Shown: positions 21,522 to 35,437 of the stretch, in pieces
How the letters are laid out: every line of letters begins with the position of its first letter
Numbering within the stretch: the stretch's first letter is position 1
DNA from: Xiphophorus maculatus
Lineage: Eukaryota > Chordata > Actinopteri > Cyprinodontiformes > Poeciliidae
Length of the DNA stretch: 64,000 nt
Reading direction: 5' to 3'
NCBI RefSeq assembly: GCF_002775205.1
Contig: NC_036447.1
Location: 22,860,501-22,924,500, forward strand
Translations under genes and position numbers: made by a program
The notes under the pieces: generated by a model
The model's input: only the letters and a program-made list of their open reading frames with translations
Database searches by the model: none
What the model was told of the DNA's origin: nothing

Positions 21522-24500
21522 TAGGTTGCATTTGAACAACAGTAATGTAGTTAATTAATGTAGGTTGGGCTCCATAATATTTCAGATACGTTTGAAGGTT
21601 CCCTGATTCGTATATTAAGTCACCTATGTTGTGAAGATCCTAATGTCCAGATCTAAATCCATTTAAAACTAATGTTCATAGATATTAACTGTCCAACCTG
21701 ACTGAGCTTTAGATATTTTGTGCGAAGCTGATTGAAAGACAAACCAAGAGACTCGTAAATGATGCACCAGCAGTGAACCAACATTCGATGCTGGTGCAGC
21801 GAATGTTGGAGCAGGAAGAGTCGACTCGGTCAGACTGAATACAAATTATTCGTAAAGAAATTTTGATGGCATAAATTTCCTACGACTTTACGGAAAAGTG
21901 AAGTTTGGTGTTTGTCTATTGCATAATATCTTTATAAAAATACACATTCTGGTTGATAAGTCACATATTGTACCACTGATTATTTTATATGAATATAAAA
22001 CCTAATAGATTATATATATACATACAAGTCAAACCTGTTCTTTGTATTCTTCAGGCTCCTGAATATTTGTCAGCCTTGATAAAATGGTCCATGTTTGCAC
22101 TCTGGACGTCTCACCTTTAAAAGAGCCTTGTGTAACCATTTGTCTGCCTCCTGAGGAGTCCTTGATTTATTGGGACGCTGGGAAATATTTTTTACCCTTT
22201 TCCATAAAAAGAAAGCTTTGATTATTCACTGCTGCGGTCCTGAACGGACTGCCGGGCTTTTGAATTTCTCTGAACTCAGGTGTCTCATTTTTCCTCTTGC
22301 AAACTGTTGACCGAACTTCTGTGGTTCCCACTCTCTCTTTAGATGTGCCTTGTTTTATTTTTACATTATATTTTTGGGGTGAGTTTCCTGTATTGACATG
22401 GATTGCCTAAAAACCGTGTCAACGTTTGAAATGACCTCCACCTGGTTAATGAGAAAACGACCAGCCACAATTGCCCTGCTAAGAGCTTTTTAGTCAAGTA
22501 AAGAATTACACCTAAACGTCTCTAAGATTGTAATATCCAAAAACATTTTCCATTTTTAATCCACATTAGCCCTGTGTCATGTTACTGTGACAGGAAAAGA
22601 TTTAAGACACTTAAACTGGACACTGGTCTAACTTAGATATCAGCTAGTTCACTAAAAAAGAAGCTGGAAAATGTTCAAAAATAACGGCAATTGTGTTTAA
22701 AAAGGAGAGTAAAGCTCAAAATTCTTACATTAACTTTTATCTCTATAAATCCAAAAGCATTGGGAATACCTCCAACCCAAGCAAAATGTGAATTTTTTTT
22801 TTTTTATCAAATCTGATGCCTGTTATTTAATTTATGTAAAATATGGTGATGTTCTGCTCCAAAAGCTAAAATGTTTAGCCCTCTAGTGAATCACTGAAGT
22901 AATTATTCAGTTGTATCTGAAGGCAACCAACTTCCTGGATGATTCAGCAACATTCCACACTTCTTCTTCTTCTGTCTTTCATAGTTGTGCTTCTTCTCTT
23001 GTTAATTTAGGTTTAGGATTGAACTGAGCTCTTCACAGCATTTGTTGCTTTGGTGTAAAACCAACCAGGATGTTAGTCTGATAACTGGAGTTTTTGTTGC
23101 TGAAATACTCATTTGAAAGAAGGACGTTTCTGTTTGAAATAAGGCAACCGACTGTACAAGCATGTTGATGGATTTAAACCATAATCATTGACATGCTGGA
23201 AGTAAATTAAACACCATAGCATGACAAACATTCCTAAACCAAATTGCTTCACGTTGTGACTTCAATTCAGTATCTGAGGGTCCTCTGACAACCTGACTAG
23301 TTCTAAAATAAAACAAAATCAGAGTTGCTCTCAGTGGTCCACAGACTCTTATCTTGTATTTTCTTTGGGCCAGTCATTGCGATCGTTGTCAAACTTTAAG
23401 CTCTTCAGAGCATCGTAGCTCGACGTTGCCGTCTTCTCATTGCTGCAGCGCTCACGGCAAATGACAGTTTTTCCATTTCCTTCCACGTCTTTCTGGTTTG
23501 GTCCTTCATTTTAAATAATTTCAGATCATTTCAGGTGAGCAGCCTCAAAGTTTCTTGTCGTTTTATTCACACTTTTAGAGAAGAAGAAAAAAAACAACTA
23601 TGGTCAGCCTACACAGCATCTGTTGTCTTCGTCCTTAAATTGGAGCCACCTGTTTCACATCTGCTGGGACTGACCTCATTGATTGAACTCTACTGTTACT
23701 ATTTTCAACACACCTCTTCCATTGATAAGTGACGTTCGGCTGCCGCTACTTTGAACACACCTGTACATCTGTACGGGACCGCTGGTGCTTCCTTATAACT
23801 GGGTTTGATGTTTTCTTACTCTTGAGTTAATATCTACGAACATTAGTTTGGACAAGGAACTCCAAACCATAGCAGGTTTTTACTTACGTAACACAGATTA
23901 TGTTTATAGCAAAGACGTGTCATGCTAGCTCACTGAACAAAATAAGGCTTTATTTTATTTTTTATATTTTTTTGCCTTAGTTACATGATGTAACTCAGAC
24001 TTGTAGAGTAATTACTCTTGCAACTTTCTACATGCCCCCTTTTCCTTTTGTGTAAAGTTTTGTTGTTGTTTTGACAACTTTGTTGACGTGGCAATTTGTT
24101 ACTTCAGTGGTTGGTGCTGCTGCTCGGCAACCTGCTACCCTCTCAGCAGGGGTGGAAAAAGCCTTTATGTGGCCCTGGGTCAAACTTTTATTTGGGTCCC
24201 CTCTTCCTGTTAAGTACATCACCACCACTAACACCGCTTCAATACCAAGGGCCCAGTTTAATTAGCTTAATTAGCATTACGGATAATTATTGGCTATGAA
24301 GTACATGTGAACAAATCAAGATGAAACACAAATAAAACATGAAAGTCATAGCATCAGATTGTAACTATGCGAACGCAACTAACAGTGAAGATTATTTTTT
24401 GCACTTTTGCAAAGTAAACGTCCCGATTCCTTTAGATCCTAAATTAAAGTTTAAAAAAAAGTTATCTATGCTGAAACTGTTGAATCAAACGTAATTTTTG

Positions 24501-25009
24501 TTTTGTCAATAAATATGACCTGTTGTGCGAGTTTAAATTCAAGGACTTTTGGGAACCCCCTCGTGGTTTGTGGGCCATAAGCAGCCGCTTGGTTCGAACA
24601 TGTTTTGGGCTGGCTCTGCCTCTCAGCAAATGTTGAATATCAAGCAGCTGCTAAAGAGCGATTCAGAGTTCCAGCTCTCTAGTAAGGCCAGAAAACTACA
24701 GCAAAAAAATAAATCCAACACATTGCAATAAACCAACTGTTATTTTCTAAAGCACAAATAAATGCATTTGTTTATTTGTGACGGCGCTCCTTTGTTGTAT
24801 TTCACTTTAACGCGCTGCTATCACTGAGGTGGTTTGACTCTGTGTGAGGGATCATATGCAATTAAGTCCATTTGTTTACACTGAGCCATTTTCTCTAAAG
24901 CGCCCAAGAGATGCCGCTGGCTGTGTGTGTCATGGTTTTGGTGTCGAAGAGCCCAAACACAGACTGGAAGAAGAAGATGAAACAATAAACAGAAGAAAGA
25001 AAAAATCAC

Positions 25010-25345
25010 AAATGATAATCCAAACAGAGGGGACACAGGGAGAAAAAACCAAACCAGTAAACAGCCAGGAAGAGCACAGGAGTGGCAAAATAAAGCAAAA
25101 TTATGGGATGGTTTGGGAGTTTAGCACAACAGGATAAACAACAGGGGGGATGTGACAATGAATGACAAGGAAGGAATATATGGGGAAGGTGATTATTGCT
25201 ACAAGGAACAGGTGAGACTGATTAACTAAATGGAAACAGTCAGTGAGCTACACAGCAGGGGTGCTGGCAACAGAGGGAAGAAGGAACAAAATAACACAGA
25301 ATAAACAAAAAGGGGAAATAGATGGATGACAGGAAAACCTGCCAA
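25010..25345. repeat. Purine-rich interspersed repeat, unclassified
   Basis: GGACACAGGGAGAAAA, ACAGGTGAGACTGATTAACT and AGGAAAACCTGCC resemble the untranslated parts of teleost LTR-type elements. No LTR pair, primer-binding site or pol frame is seen. Confidence 0.3.
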
Positions 25346-27688
25346 TAAAACCAACACAAAACTGGCTTAAACAAACAAACTGAAACGACAACAAACTCCA
25401 AACCATAGCAGAAAATCGAGGAAAAGAAGAAGAAGAAGAATCCTCGATAGATTCAGGATGTTGAGCTCAAGTAAAGCCTGTTTTGAAATTCTCAAAAAAA
25501 AAAGGGCCACGTCAAAGTCTGAACCTAAATACTGTGGGTTGCTGTGGCGTGATGTCAAATGGGCTGTTTATGCTTAAAAACACTCCAAAGTGGCTGAACT
25601 ACACCAGTTCTGCATAGACGAATGAACCAAAGTTCAATCAGAGCAACGTCAAAGTCTGACTGCCCGTCATCAGCAAATGCTTGGTGGGAGTTTTTTCTGC
25701 CAAGGTTTCCACAAACAGGTTTTAGTTATAATGGGAAATTCTGTTTTCATAATGAGCTTGACTGGTTTTGATTTTTTTTTTATTCCCCCTTTAAAATTTA
25801 CATTATTATTTAAACATTGATTTTTTTGTATTTCCTCAGGTTGTCTGGTATCAAAATGATCTGAAACATTTAGTGTGAGAATAAAGAAATAAATCTTCAA
25901 GGTGGCAAATACATAAAACATTAGTATTGATGTTTCTAAATGAGCTTGTCCTCTGCATCACTGCATCATTTTTGTTATTTTGATCATTTCTTGTTTTCTG
26001 CAAATAAAAACTAAATTTTTGCTTGGAATTTCAGAGACATGTTGTCAGTAGTTCATAGAAAGAAAGAACAATGAGAGAGAAACTGATACATATTAAGTGA
26101 TCTCTTAATTTTTTCCAGAGCTGGGGAAAAAAAGTATATAAACTTTTATGTAAACTTCTCACTAAATCAGTTTACATTTAATTCTAATTTGCAATAACCA
26201 TGAATTTTGGACAAAATTTTGTAGATTTAATGATATAAAGGAATAAAATTCATTGGCTCAAAATGTCATATTTTTGCTCCACAAAATGTGATATTAATCA
26301 TGTTTGATTATTTCATGTGTGCCGTGGTTTCTCAGGCTGAGTCACAGAGCGTCCGCAGGGTTAATCTCTAATTGGACATTTGCAGTAAAACTTCCTTTCT
26401 CAAGGGCTACATTTGAATTATTCAGTCCTGACGATGATCCAGGTTAAAGCCACTGTACTTTCTGTGTACAGAAAAGCATATGTGTGCCTGTATGTTTGCA
26501 TGTGACTTACTTTTCCTCGTTTCTTCTTGTTAGGTAATGTCGGCCGACAGATTTAGGTCACTACTCAACAAATGTCCAAAATGCGTTCAGAGGCTTTGGC
26601 TTGTACACGCACACGCAAAACTAAGAGGGAGGACAGAAACCTCTGCCTTTTCTGAATGCACTGAACCAACGACACTGTATTAGAAGCCGCAGGACCACCA
26701 TAATACACACACGCACACACACTCACCAAAGATTACACAAAATGAAAACATTTTCATTTTGTATCCTACACACACAAAGGCCCCCCCACACACAGAGACA
26801 TCAAAAACCCTGATGGCAGCATGTTTTACTTTTTTTCTGCTTGCTTTCCTGACTGTCTGTCTCTTCCTCTCACTCACACTGCCATAAACCCTGTAAGTGT
26901 TGATGCAGAGTAAGTAGAGCAAGGACACTGATGGCCCTTGACAAAGCCGTACACTCTGTCCCCCCCTCCCCGCCTGCAACCAAAATCCAGCCTGGGGCCA
27001 CCAGCCGGCCTACTTGGAGTAGCAGCGGTCTCTTAGTGGGAACGTGTGTGAGTAAACGGCCCGAAGTGCAAAAACTTACACATGCACCCGCAGTCTAGCA
27101 TTAATGCACACTCCTAACAATTTCAACCGAGAGAAAATGCATTTGCAGCGCGTTGCGATGATTTGCCTCAAGATAAACGAGGTAAACTGTGAGCGTAACA
27201 TTTAGTAAGAATCCTAGTTACCCTCAAAATACACAGAGAAATTAAGGTACATAAAAATTTAAAATGGTGCACCCAGTATTTTGACAAGCTGTAAAGATGG
27301 GAAAAAAAATTTCTTGTAGAAGAAAAATGTGTTTTCCTATTTTTGTACATGTAAAAATCTAAACAGTGTGACTTACTGTATATACCCAGTCAAAATGCCT
27401 TCAGGGGTCATTTAGTAGTAAAAAAGTCATTATCCCAAAATGAAAGTGTGGCACACACCTGCGAACCTGCTAAGACGCAGTCATGCAAGGATAGCATTGG
27501 AAAGAGAAGCAGTCCAGAGAACGATGGTAACTTTGGAGGCGCTGCCAAGATTGCAAGCTCAGGTGGGAGAGTTACTTGACAAGACAATTGGTAATGGCTC
27601 TCTTCATTAACCTGGCTGTTGTAAAAATGCTAAATGAAACCTTTAGCCGTCCTGTTCACACTTTGCCACGAGGCATGTCGAAGACTTG

Positions 27689-28258
27689 GGGTGTTTTCAC
27701 ACCTGGTAGTAGATACCAGTAGACTTGGTTCATTTGCCAAACAAAATTGCCACATTTGTTACCTTTTCAGCTGGTGTGGTTCGATTTCACAATGCACTGT
27801 GTCAAACAAAACCTTTGAAAACCCTGTTTATCTTATCACCTGACAAGGTAAACAGACAGCAGGAGGTCTTGGCTGCAAAGTAACAACTAAAAAACCTCCC
27901 AACAAGACATTGAACGCAGCTTACTTCGGTAAAGAAAAATAGAGTAGTGTCATTTTTATTGTTTGTAGGTTTTCTCTTTTGTTGTTGGTAAAAAAAAAAC
28001 ACCACTCGTGCATTTGTTTTGGCTGAATTTACCTAGAATGCCATGCACTAGAGTCCGCTTCCTGCTTTTGAAGTGGTCTACAGTCCGACTGGCATCCACA
28101 AACACATTCAAATCGTGCCAGACTTCACTTCAACCTCGGTTTGTACGCAGACCAGAGTTTGCTTTATTGCGCATTCACACCTCCCCGAATGAACCGAAAA
28201 GCAAACAAACTAGAGTTCAATTAAAGCGGATTAAACAGGGCTGGTGTGAATGCACCTA
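27689..28258. mobile_element. Non-autonomous DNA transposon with TTCACACC-type ends
   Basis: The left end GGGTGTTTTCACACCTGG and the right end, reversed AGGTGCATTCACACCAG, are inverted. Internal GCGCATTCACACCTCCCCGA is a related motif. A 180-codon plus-strand frame at 28008-28550 overlaps it and has no gene-like features. Confidence 0.6.
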
Positions 28259-28920
28259 TTGTAGACTTGTGAAAGAAGGTGCTCTAGTCAGATGGTACCA
28301 AAAGCGATTTTTTATTTATGTTTTTGGCCTGCACATAAACAGCTTTGTTTATCGAACCACGACACCAGACACGTGTTTCCCTTGGAAAACCGTGATTAGC
28401 ATAACGGGATGTTCTCTTTCGGTCTACAGGATAAATGCTTGCTGCTATCAGCACGTAAACTCAATTCAATCAACGGCCAAAGATTTTCCGTGCCTCAAAC
28501 TAGTTGGTCAAATGTTCTGGACATGTTGTTGTAGACTTTTATCCAGTTAACATAATGGTGAAGACCGGTCACAAAAACAATTCAAGTCAGTCAAAACAAA
28601 TCAGCAAATTTGGATGATTGAAAATGTATAAAATTTTAGGCAATTAATTACAGAAAGGGATTTGCTCGCCACAGCACGGGTGCTTCTGGAAAAAGACATG
28701 GAGATGTCAAAAAAAAACCAAACAACAGGAAGAAATATTCCAAATATTTGATGTGGAGGCAAAAACAGTCAACAAACAAGATTGGCAGCGAGTGTGTAAC
28801 CCCCCACATCACATCAACCCTTCCATCAATGCTGTCAATGCCTGAGGGGAGATCGTGATGAAGCGCCAAGCGACAAAACAGGCTTGTAGTGTTATTGTTG
28901 CTCTAATGGCTGAAGGCGTG

Positions 28921-28978
28921 TGCGGGTGTGTGTGTGTGTGTGGGTGTGTGGGCGTGCGTGGGTGTGTGTGTGAGCAAA
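28921..28978. repeat. GT-rich microsatellite
   Basis: Imperfect run of GT with GGGTGT interruptions. Confidence 0.8.
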
Positions 28979-29849
28979 TGTGTATTGGTGATGGAGAGAG
29001 AAGGCAATCAAGAGGTGATGGAGGGGAGGAGGGATTGACTGCACACAGAAATATAAAGCATTAAAGCAGAATACTTTTCAACATTGACACTTGAAAGTTT
29101 AGTTTTTTCCTCATAAATGCTCATAGTATTTTAGAATAAAACGACACAACACATTGGCCTCCACGTCTGTGAGCCAGTTTCAAACCATCGACCTCGGCAT
29201 CTCCCAGTGGACAAAAGCCTGCAAGCTGCAGTCAAAGCCACTTAAGGGGTTTCACAGCCTTTATGTTTGTCTGGTCGATGCAGGACTCTAGGGAACGAAG
29301 GTGTCACCCTTTGTCAATCATTTGCTTGTTGCAAATCAGAGCCAAGTTCATAGCGCTAAAGCATTGCATGTTTGGCACTCGTTGAAGCGTTAGTTTGTAC
29401 TCTGTCTGGCCCAACGTAAAGGGAAAAACATGCACAAATTGCAGATTCAACCAGAGTATCTTCCCAAACAGGATCTCATTTCTTTCTGAAGCTTCAAATT
29501 CTTACGTTCAGTTTTTGTAATTTAACAAGTAATCACGCTGTTCTATTATACCGTATTGGGTAATAAATTGTTATTTGAATTAACTTGTTCTGAACTACTT
29601 CCACTGAGTCAGTGAGATCCTGCACATATTTCACAATTAAGTCCCTCTAAAGTACAAGACGGTTTAGACAGATAAATTTAGGATCAGATCAAATGTTTTT
29701 GATCTTCACAGAGTGTTAGCTGTGTGGGTAACGCTCATTGTTGCTACTTTAATGTATTTCCAAACATTATTTCAAGCTTGTCGGCTGGTTGGTCCATTAA
29801 GTTTGTAACTAAGCTATATTAATATGCTAACTAGCTGGACAGCTTAAAG

Positions 29850-30306
29850 CAGTGGTCCCCAAACTACGGCCCGCGGGCCAGATGCGGCCCGCCTCCACAT
29901 TTGGTCCGGCCCCCTGAACAATACCAGAGTATTTTCATATATGTGCATTTTTATTTGATAAGTTGGACTTTTGCAATAAAATAAATGTTAGTAATGAACT
30001 TTATTTATTATTAACTACTAGTTAGTAACTATTTTATACATGCATATAATTGACCCTAACCCTTTTTTTTATGTGGAGAACCCAGTGTTATTTGGTTATT
30101 ATTTATTTCATAGAGTTATTTCCTAACTTTTGTTCTCTGAAGAATCCAGAAAAGGTTATTTGATTGTGCTTTCTGAAAAACAATACATTTTTATGTTTAG
30201 CACTCTTACAATCATCACACTTTTTCTGTTACAAACTGACCCCGGCCCCCCATCAGAGAAGGGACAAGTTATGTGGCCCTCACAGGAGAAAGTTTGGGGA
30301 CCCCTG
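29850..30306. mobile_element. hAT-type MITE with perfect 8-bp target duplication
   Basis: Ends CAGTGGTCCCCAAACTACGG and, reversed, CAGGGGTCCCCAAACTTTC, typical of hAT (Charlie-like) ends. It is flanked by identical GCTTAAAG at 29842-29849 and 30307-30314. Length 457 bp. CGGCCCGCGGGCCAGATGCG inside the left end is the usual subterminal motif. No transposase frame. Confidence 0.9.
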
Positions 30307-32079
30307 GCTTAAAGTAATCAGTTTGTTTCTTTAGCTAAATAGTTAACAAGTTCCCTTAACAGGTTGATTTGTTTGGTTAACCTGTTCGACTAACTAAGTC
30401 TGTGCAGCTAGACTTTATTTACTTTGTTTATTTTATGTTTTGCTGCCATTAAAAGTCTCTATTTAGAGAGAGACAGTTAAATTCTTTTGGCTTTAGGGTT
30501 TAAAAATAACATGACTGTTGAGTTTTATCTAACTGTTTGACAATGATTCCCATAACAACAAACATTCCCAGTATGTATAAATCCCACATAATTTGCATAC
30601 ATGTCAAGTTTCCCGTATTTTAACCCCCTTTTCCGCCATGGTCCCGTGTTTGGCTAACTAGCTAACTGGTTAAATTTACTTGTAAGTTAGCCAGGCTACT
30701 TAGTCCATGAAGCTAATTAGCTTTTTTTCTCAAAAAAAGAGAACATTTATCTTTAGGATACGCTTCAAAAGTTGAATATTTTCAAGGATTTGTGTTGCTT
30801 GTCCAACTTTTAGACAATACTTCTGATAAAAGTAAATATGTCTTAGTAATTTCTGTTTATCTTGACAGGCTAACTAATTATCTAAACATACCATAGGAGA
30901 CCAACCAATTAGCTTAACCTGTAAAATAAGCAGAGCTATTAGCTTGCAAAGAAAGTCAGCTTGGTCTTTTTTTTGTTTTTGTTGTTTTTTTTCTGCTTTC
31001 TTTAGTATTATTTTACATAACAGTCTGTGCTTGAAATTTACTGTCTAAGTTGGATATTTTCTAATTTATTGAAGCAAATAAAAACTAAAATGGTTGGCAG
31101 CGTTCTAAAACATATGCAACAAATGTATTACCATAACGACAAATAGTTTTTCCAGTAGCTAAAACTATGAACACGCAAAAGTAGAAGTCACAAATCACAC
31201 AAACAATAAAATAAAACTGTCTTCATTATAACCCTGATACTTTAGTTTGGTGTGGTAAATACAGACCCTGGCCTCTGTTTAATGCAATAGAGCCTTAAAA
31301 AGTTTAAAACAGAAAACTCTTTCACCTTCCTGCAGACATCAATCATATGTGTAAGACCGAAATAGTTTGTAATGGTTCTGAATGAGACCATATTTCAAAT
31401 TCCGTCACTGAAAGCCTCGAGTCTCTTAAAACTGCTTGGAGGTTTATTAAACATTGATGAGGCTTCTCACATATTTATCAAGATCCCAATCCTGCCCTCA
31501 GCACATGCTCTTCGAGTTAAAAGCACTTCCTGCCTTTTACGCCCTATAAGCACTTTCTCTGTGCCAGACAATCTGCAGGATTTTAAGTGTATTTCCTCAT
31601 CTGTCATTTTGTTGCTTTTATCTGAGCATTCCAGTGTTAGACATAATAGCTTGAATCTGTCACTGTCTCGTCTCAGATCATTATCACCGCAGATAAAAGA
31701 ACACGTAGCTTTAAAGAGAAATGCTAAAAGGTTACAAGTCTGCCTTGAAACACCCACATTCATTATCTTATAGAAGCACTTATTTCTCACCCGGCCTTGC
31801 TAAGTTTGAAAGTTAAAGTGTATTTGAAGGCTTATTAAAATTGTGTTGGGCACATTTTCTTCTCTTCCCTTCGCAGGCTTGATCAGTCACAGCAACTGGG
31901 TGGTGGGAATCATCGGGGCAGGGGGAAAAAAAATGGTGTTGCGTGGCAAGCAGGTAGAGAAGCACAGAAACCAATGCTAATACATTGTGAGTCATCAGAT
32001 GGAGGAATAATTGCAGCGCTGACTATCTGAGCAAGAAGATCCCGATCAGGAGCCTTTCTGCGTGGAGTCTGCACGGATC

Positions 32080-32235
32080 TACCGGTTCTTTCCAGATACT
32101 CTGGTTTCCTCCCACAGCCCAAAGTCGTGCCTATATAGATTGCTGGTAGGTGTGAGTGTGTGCGTGCCTGGTTGTGTGTCCATGTGTCGCCCTGTGGTGG
32201 ACTGTACAGCACATTTCACTGGCAAAAACCGGTTC
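32080..32235 (-). repeat. Fragment of the teleost ATCCATCCATTTTCT repeat, reverse orientation
   Basis: CTCTGGTTTCCTCCCACAGC, then GGTAGGTGTGAGTGTGTGCG and GTCGCCCTGTGGTGGACTG mirror the middle of the copy at 53997-54345 in the opposite orientation. Confidence 0.65.
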
Positions 32236-32620
32236 ACGGCGTCGTATCGCAGTGAGAATTAATTGCTTTTCCAGAGTTTCAACCTGTGTTTGATGCCAAA
32301 CCCACCTTCAGTATTTGTTTACAGAAAAAGGCAATTCTAGTCTAATCTAACCAAAGCACAGCTCCAGATTATAGTCCCGGTTGAGTTCCTTACATTTGTG
32401 ATGGTCAGACCAATGAATAATTTTTCCTTGGTATGTTTTTGAACACTGGCTGATGTTTGAATGTAATCTGTTTCAATTATCTGAAGAGATTAAATTACGT
32501 TAGTGACAATTTCTTCTTCTTGATATTAAGAAGTACATCCTAATATCAAGTTTAATATCTTATTGAGATAATATGTGGCCCAAACACTTAAAATAAGGGA
32601 AATGTTCTAATATAGAAACA

Positions 32621-33062
32621 AGAGATGACCTGATACCCTTTTTTCACCTCCGATACCGATATCTGAGGTTTAGTATCGGCCGATACCGATGTGGTACAGA
32701 AAAACAGAGCTGAATTGACTTACATAGTTTCTGTTTTTAAATACAAACATAATTGTACTGAATTAGAAACGTATTTGAGAGCTCTGCACCAGTACAGCAC
32801 ACTTAAATACACAAGTAGCTTCACACGCTTCGTCAAACATGTAAAAACAACCCAACTTTACTTTGTTCAGTCAGTGCAGTTAGGAGTGAAGCAGCCAATG
32901 TAAAATAAATAAAGAGTGACGTCGCTCAGAGCACAAACCATAGAATAAGACTGAATACATCTGGTCTTCTGGACTGGGAAAATCATCACCAATACCCGAT
33001 CTAGACTTTTTTTTTTTCAATTGAGGCCGATACAGACATTAATAACAGATCGGTGCATCTCT
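32621..33062. mobile_element. MITE with CCGATACC motifs, nested in another repeat
   Basis: The ends are AGAGATGACCTGATACC and, reversed, AGAGATGCACCGATCTG. The interior has repeated ATCGGCCGATACCGAT. The outer flanks (about 32500-32620 and 33063-33160) look like two halves of a different palindromic repeat, so this one probably inserted into it. Confidence 0.6.
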
Positions 33063-35400
33063 AATAAAAACCTCTAAGGGAGAAAAAGTATCTTGTCAGA
33101 AAAGGAACAAACACTTATTCCAAGATGTTTGAACTTAATTCGGTTTCAGTTTTTGCAGTGCTTGGAGACTCGGTGCTACAGAACCAGATAGTTTCAGAGA
33201 CTTTTGTGCCTCCCCTGCTCACTGTGTGTGGTGCCCAGATAAATGAGTCCTCATCCCCTCTTGTCACCGTTTCCATTTGTTAAGAAACGATTCTTGCCCT
33301 GGCTGAGGTGGGAAGCTGCTTCCTTGTGGCTATTTTCTGCGTTACAAAGATCAACGCGCGTCTGCTTTACTGAAACTGCGTGCTCTCTCTTCTTTTTTTG
33401 AAGCGTGGCAAAACGGTCTTTGTGTCACATTATATTCATACCCCTGGGAAACAGGGAGTCATGAGTTACTAATTACGGGTCCCTACACAATTGCTTACAA
33501 CAACCTTTAAGTGATTTTTGTTGTGAAAAAAGAAAATTCTAAATATGGGATTTCAATTAATGTTGTATCTTCCTAAATGCCTTTAGTATTAAATGATGCT
33601 ACTGGGGTGGCAATGAGTGAAAGAAGCACTTTAAACTGGCTCCAGATATACCGTAAAAAAAAAAAAATTCCCAACAGTAAAAATTAAAGTTTACTAAAAC
33701 AAATGCAATTGAAACAAACTGATTACCTTTATATACAGCAAAGTAATTCAGTGGATTATCATGCTCTTCATTTTCCACCAACATATAATCGCTGTATAAT
33801 TACTGTAAAATCACGTATTAAAAGAGTTCATTTCAATCCGGTTTTTTTTTGTTTGTTGTTTTTTGTTGCGGTTAGCTTCATCAGGGAGCTTTGTTTCCTA
33901 ATCCCAACACGCCGTCACACCTGCGTCTAAACAAACCGATAATTAAACCGAGAGTCTTGAATTTCTGATTTATAACTCCAGAGATGCTTTGAGGTGAAAA
34001 ACAGACAGGATTTGGTTTCAGATTTAAGCACTTTTCAGATGTTAGACATGCAAAATGAGGTGCTTTATCGCTATTAAATGAACATTGTTTAGTCAGCCAG
34101 CTGTGCTTTCCCCACCCCCACTTATTTTTCTTATTTATTTTACCTATTCCTACCAATTATTTTACTCTTCTTTCTGTGAAGCAGTTGGTGCAACTGCTGT
34201 AATAAAGCAATTTCAGACAGCGCACGCTAAATGAGAGACAGATGTTTTGAAGGCAAAAACAATTTGAGGTCAATCAAGAACAACCAAATTAAGTCTCAGC
34301 TCTTAATATTTTTATATAATGTGGTCCTGCTTACTTTTTGGGTAACAGAAGAAACGTGAAACTTGCTTGTTTACAAACAGAAGTAAATGGTCCTACTGCC
34401 ACAAAACAAAGGGAGGGACTAATTAAGATAAGGCATTTGTAAATAAGCTGCTTATATTTCTCACTACGAGGAGAAATGCAGCTAATAAAAACATAACTAC
34501 CCAACAATATTGTAGTGTGGCATTACAGCGCTTTACTTAGCAGGAGACACATTCAGATCCAAATCAAATGTTAACATGCTTACAGTACCTCTTTACAAGC
34601 CATTTCTTTGTTTTCTCTTTTGCATAACGCTTGCGTTAACGCACACACTGTCATGTCTTGTCATTTCTGTCATGCAAGCACAAACCACACATTTCCTACA
34701 AAATGCTCTCAATGGATTTTCAGAGAAAAACTGTCAACAATTTGAGTTTGTTGATGTGCAAGGCTGGTAGAGATAAACCCCCGAAAAGAGTCGCAGCTGC
34801 AATGTTGGCGTAAGATGGTTCTACTTGGAAACCGTGAATACAAATGAACACCACGCATTCCAGGTTTGTTGTTGTTTTTTTGTAAAAAAAAATTAAAAAA
34901 TTGTAAAAACCTTCTCTGATTTTCCTTCCACCTCTTATCACAAAAAAATCCCAATACTACACAATGAAATTTGTAACATGACAAAACGTGGTGAAGCTTC
35001 CGGGGAGTGAATGACCGACTGTCTGTTGCAACGATCAGACCTTCAGTCGACTCAGTGCAATACCTTCAGACATCACTGGGTTAACAGCACCCGGCCTTTC
35101 TGCTTTTCTTTATATATGTATAACACATCTTCCACCAATTCAGCACGAACTATAAAATCATCAGCCGTGTGTCTCTATTCCTGCTGAAAGCCCTGCCGAT
35201 GTCCAGTCTCGTACCACAAGATTGATATTGCGCTGATCCATCCGCCCACAGCTCTGCACAGCGTTCGCAGGCCTGAATGCGTAAAAAGCTCCCAGCGCAA
35301 CAGGGAGACTGACTCATTGTGTCTGACCGATTCAAAGGGACGTGGCAGGAGCCTGTTTGAGATGGTTGAAGCAGAAAGCCACTAAATGGTACATTTCATA

Positions 35401-35437
35401 TTCTGTGTGTGTGTGTGTGCGTGTGTGTGTGTGTGTT
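35401..35437. repeat. GT microsatellite
   Basis: About 17 GT units with one GC interruption. Confidence 0.85.

Noticed and set aside
28008..28550. 180-codon plus-strand open frame
   Set aside because: Overlaps the TTCACACC-type MITE and its flank; no motif, no splice-supported neighbours, composition of non-coding DNA.
31372..31773. 133-codon plus-strand open frame
   Set aside because: No recognised similarity or splice context; an opposite-strand frame of similar size overlaps it.
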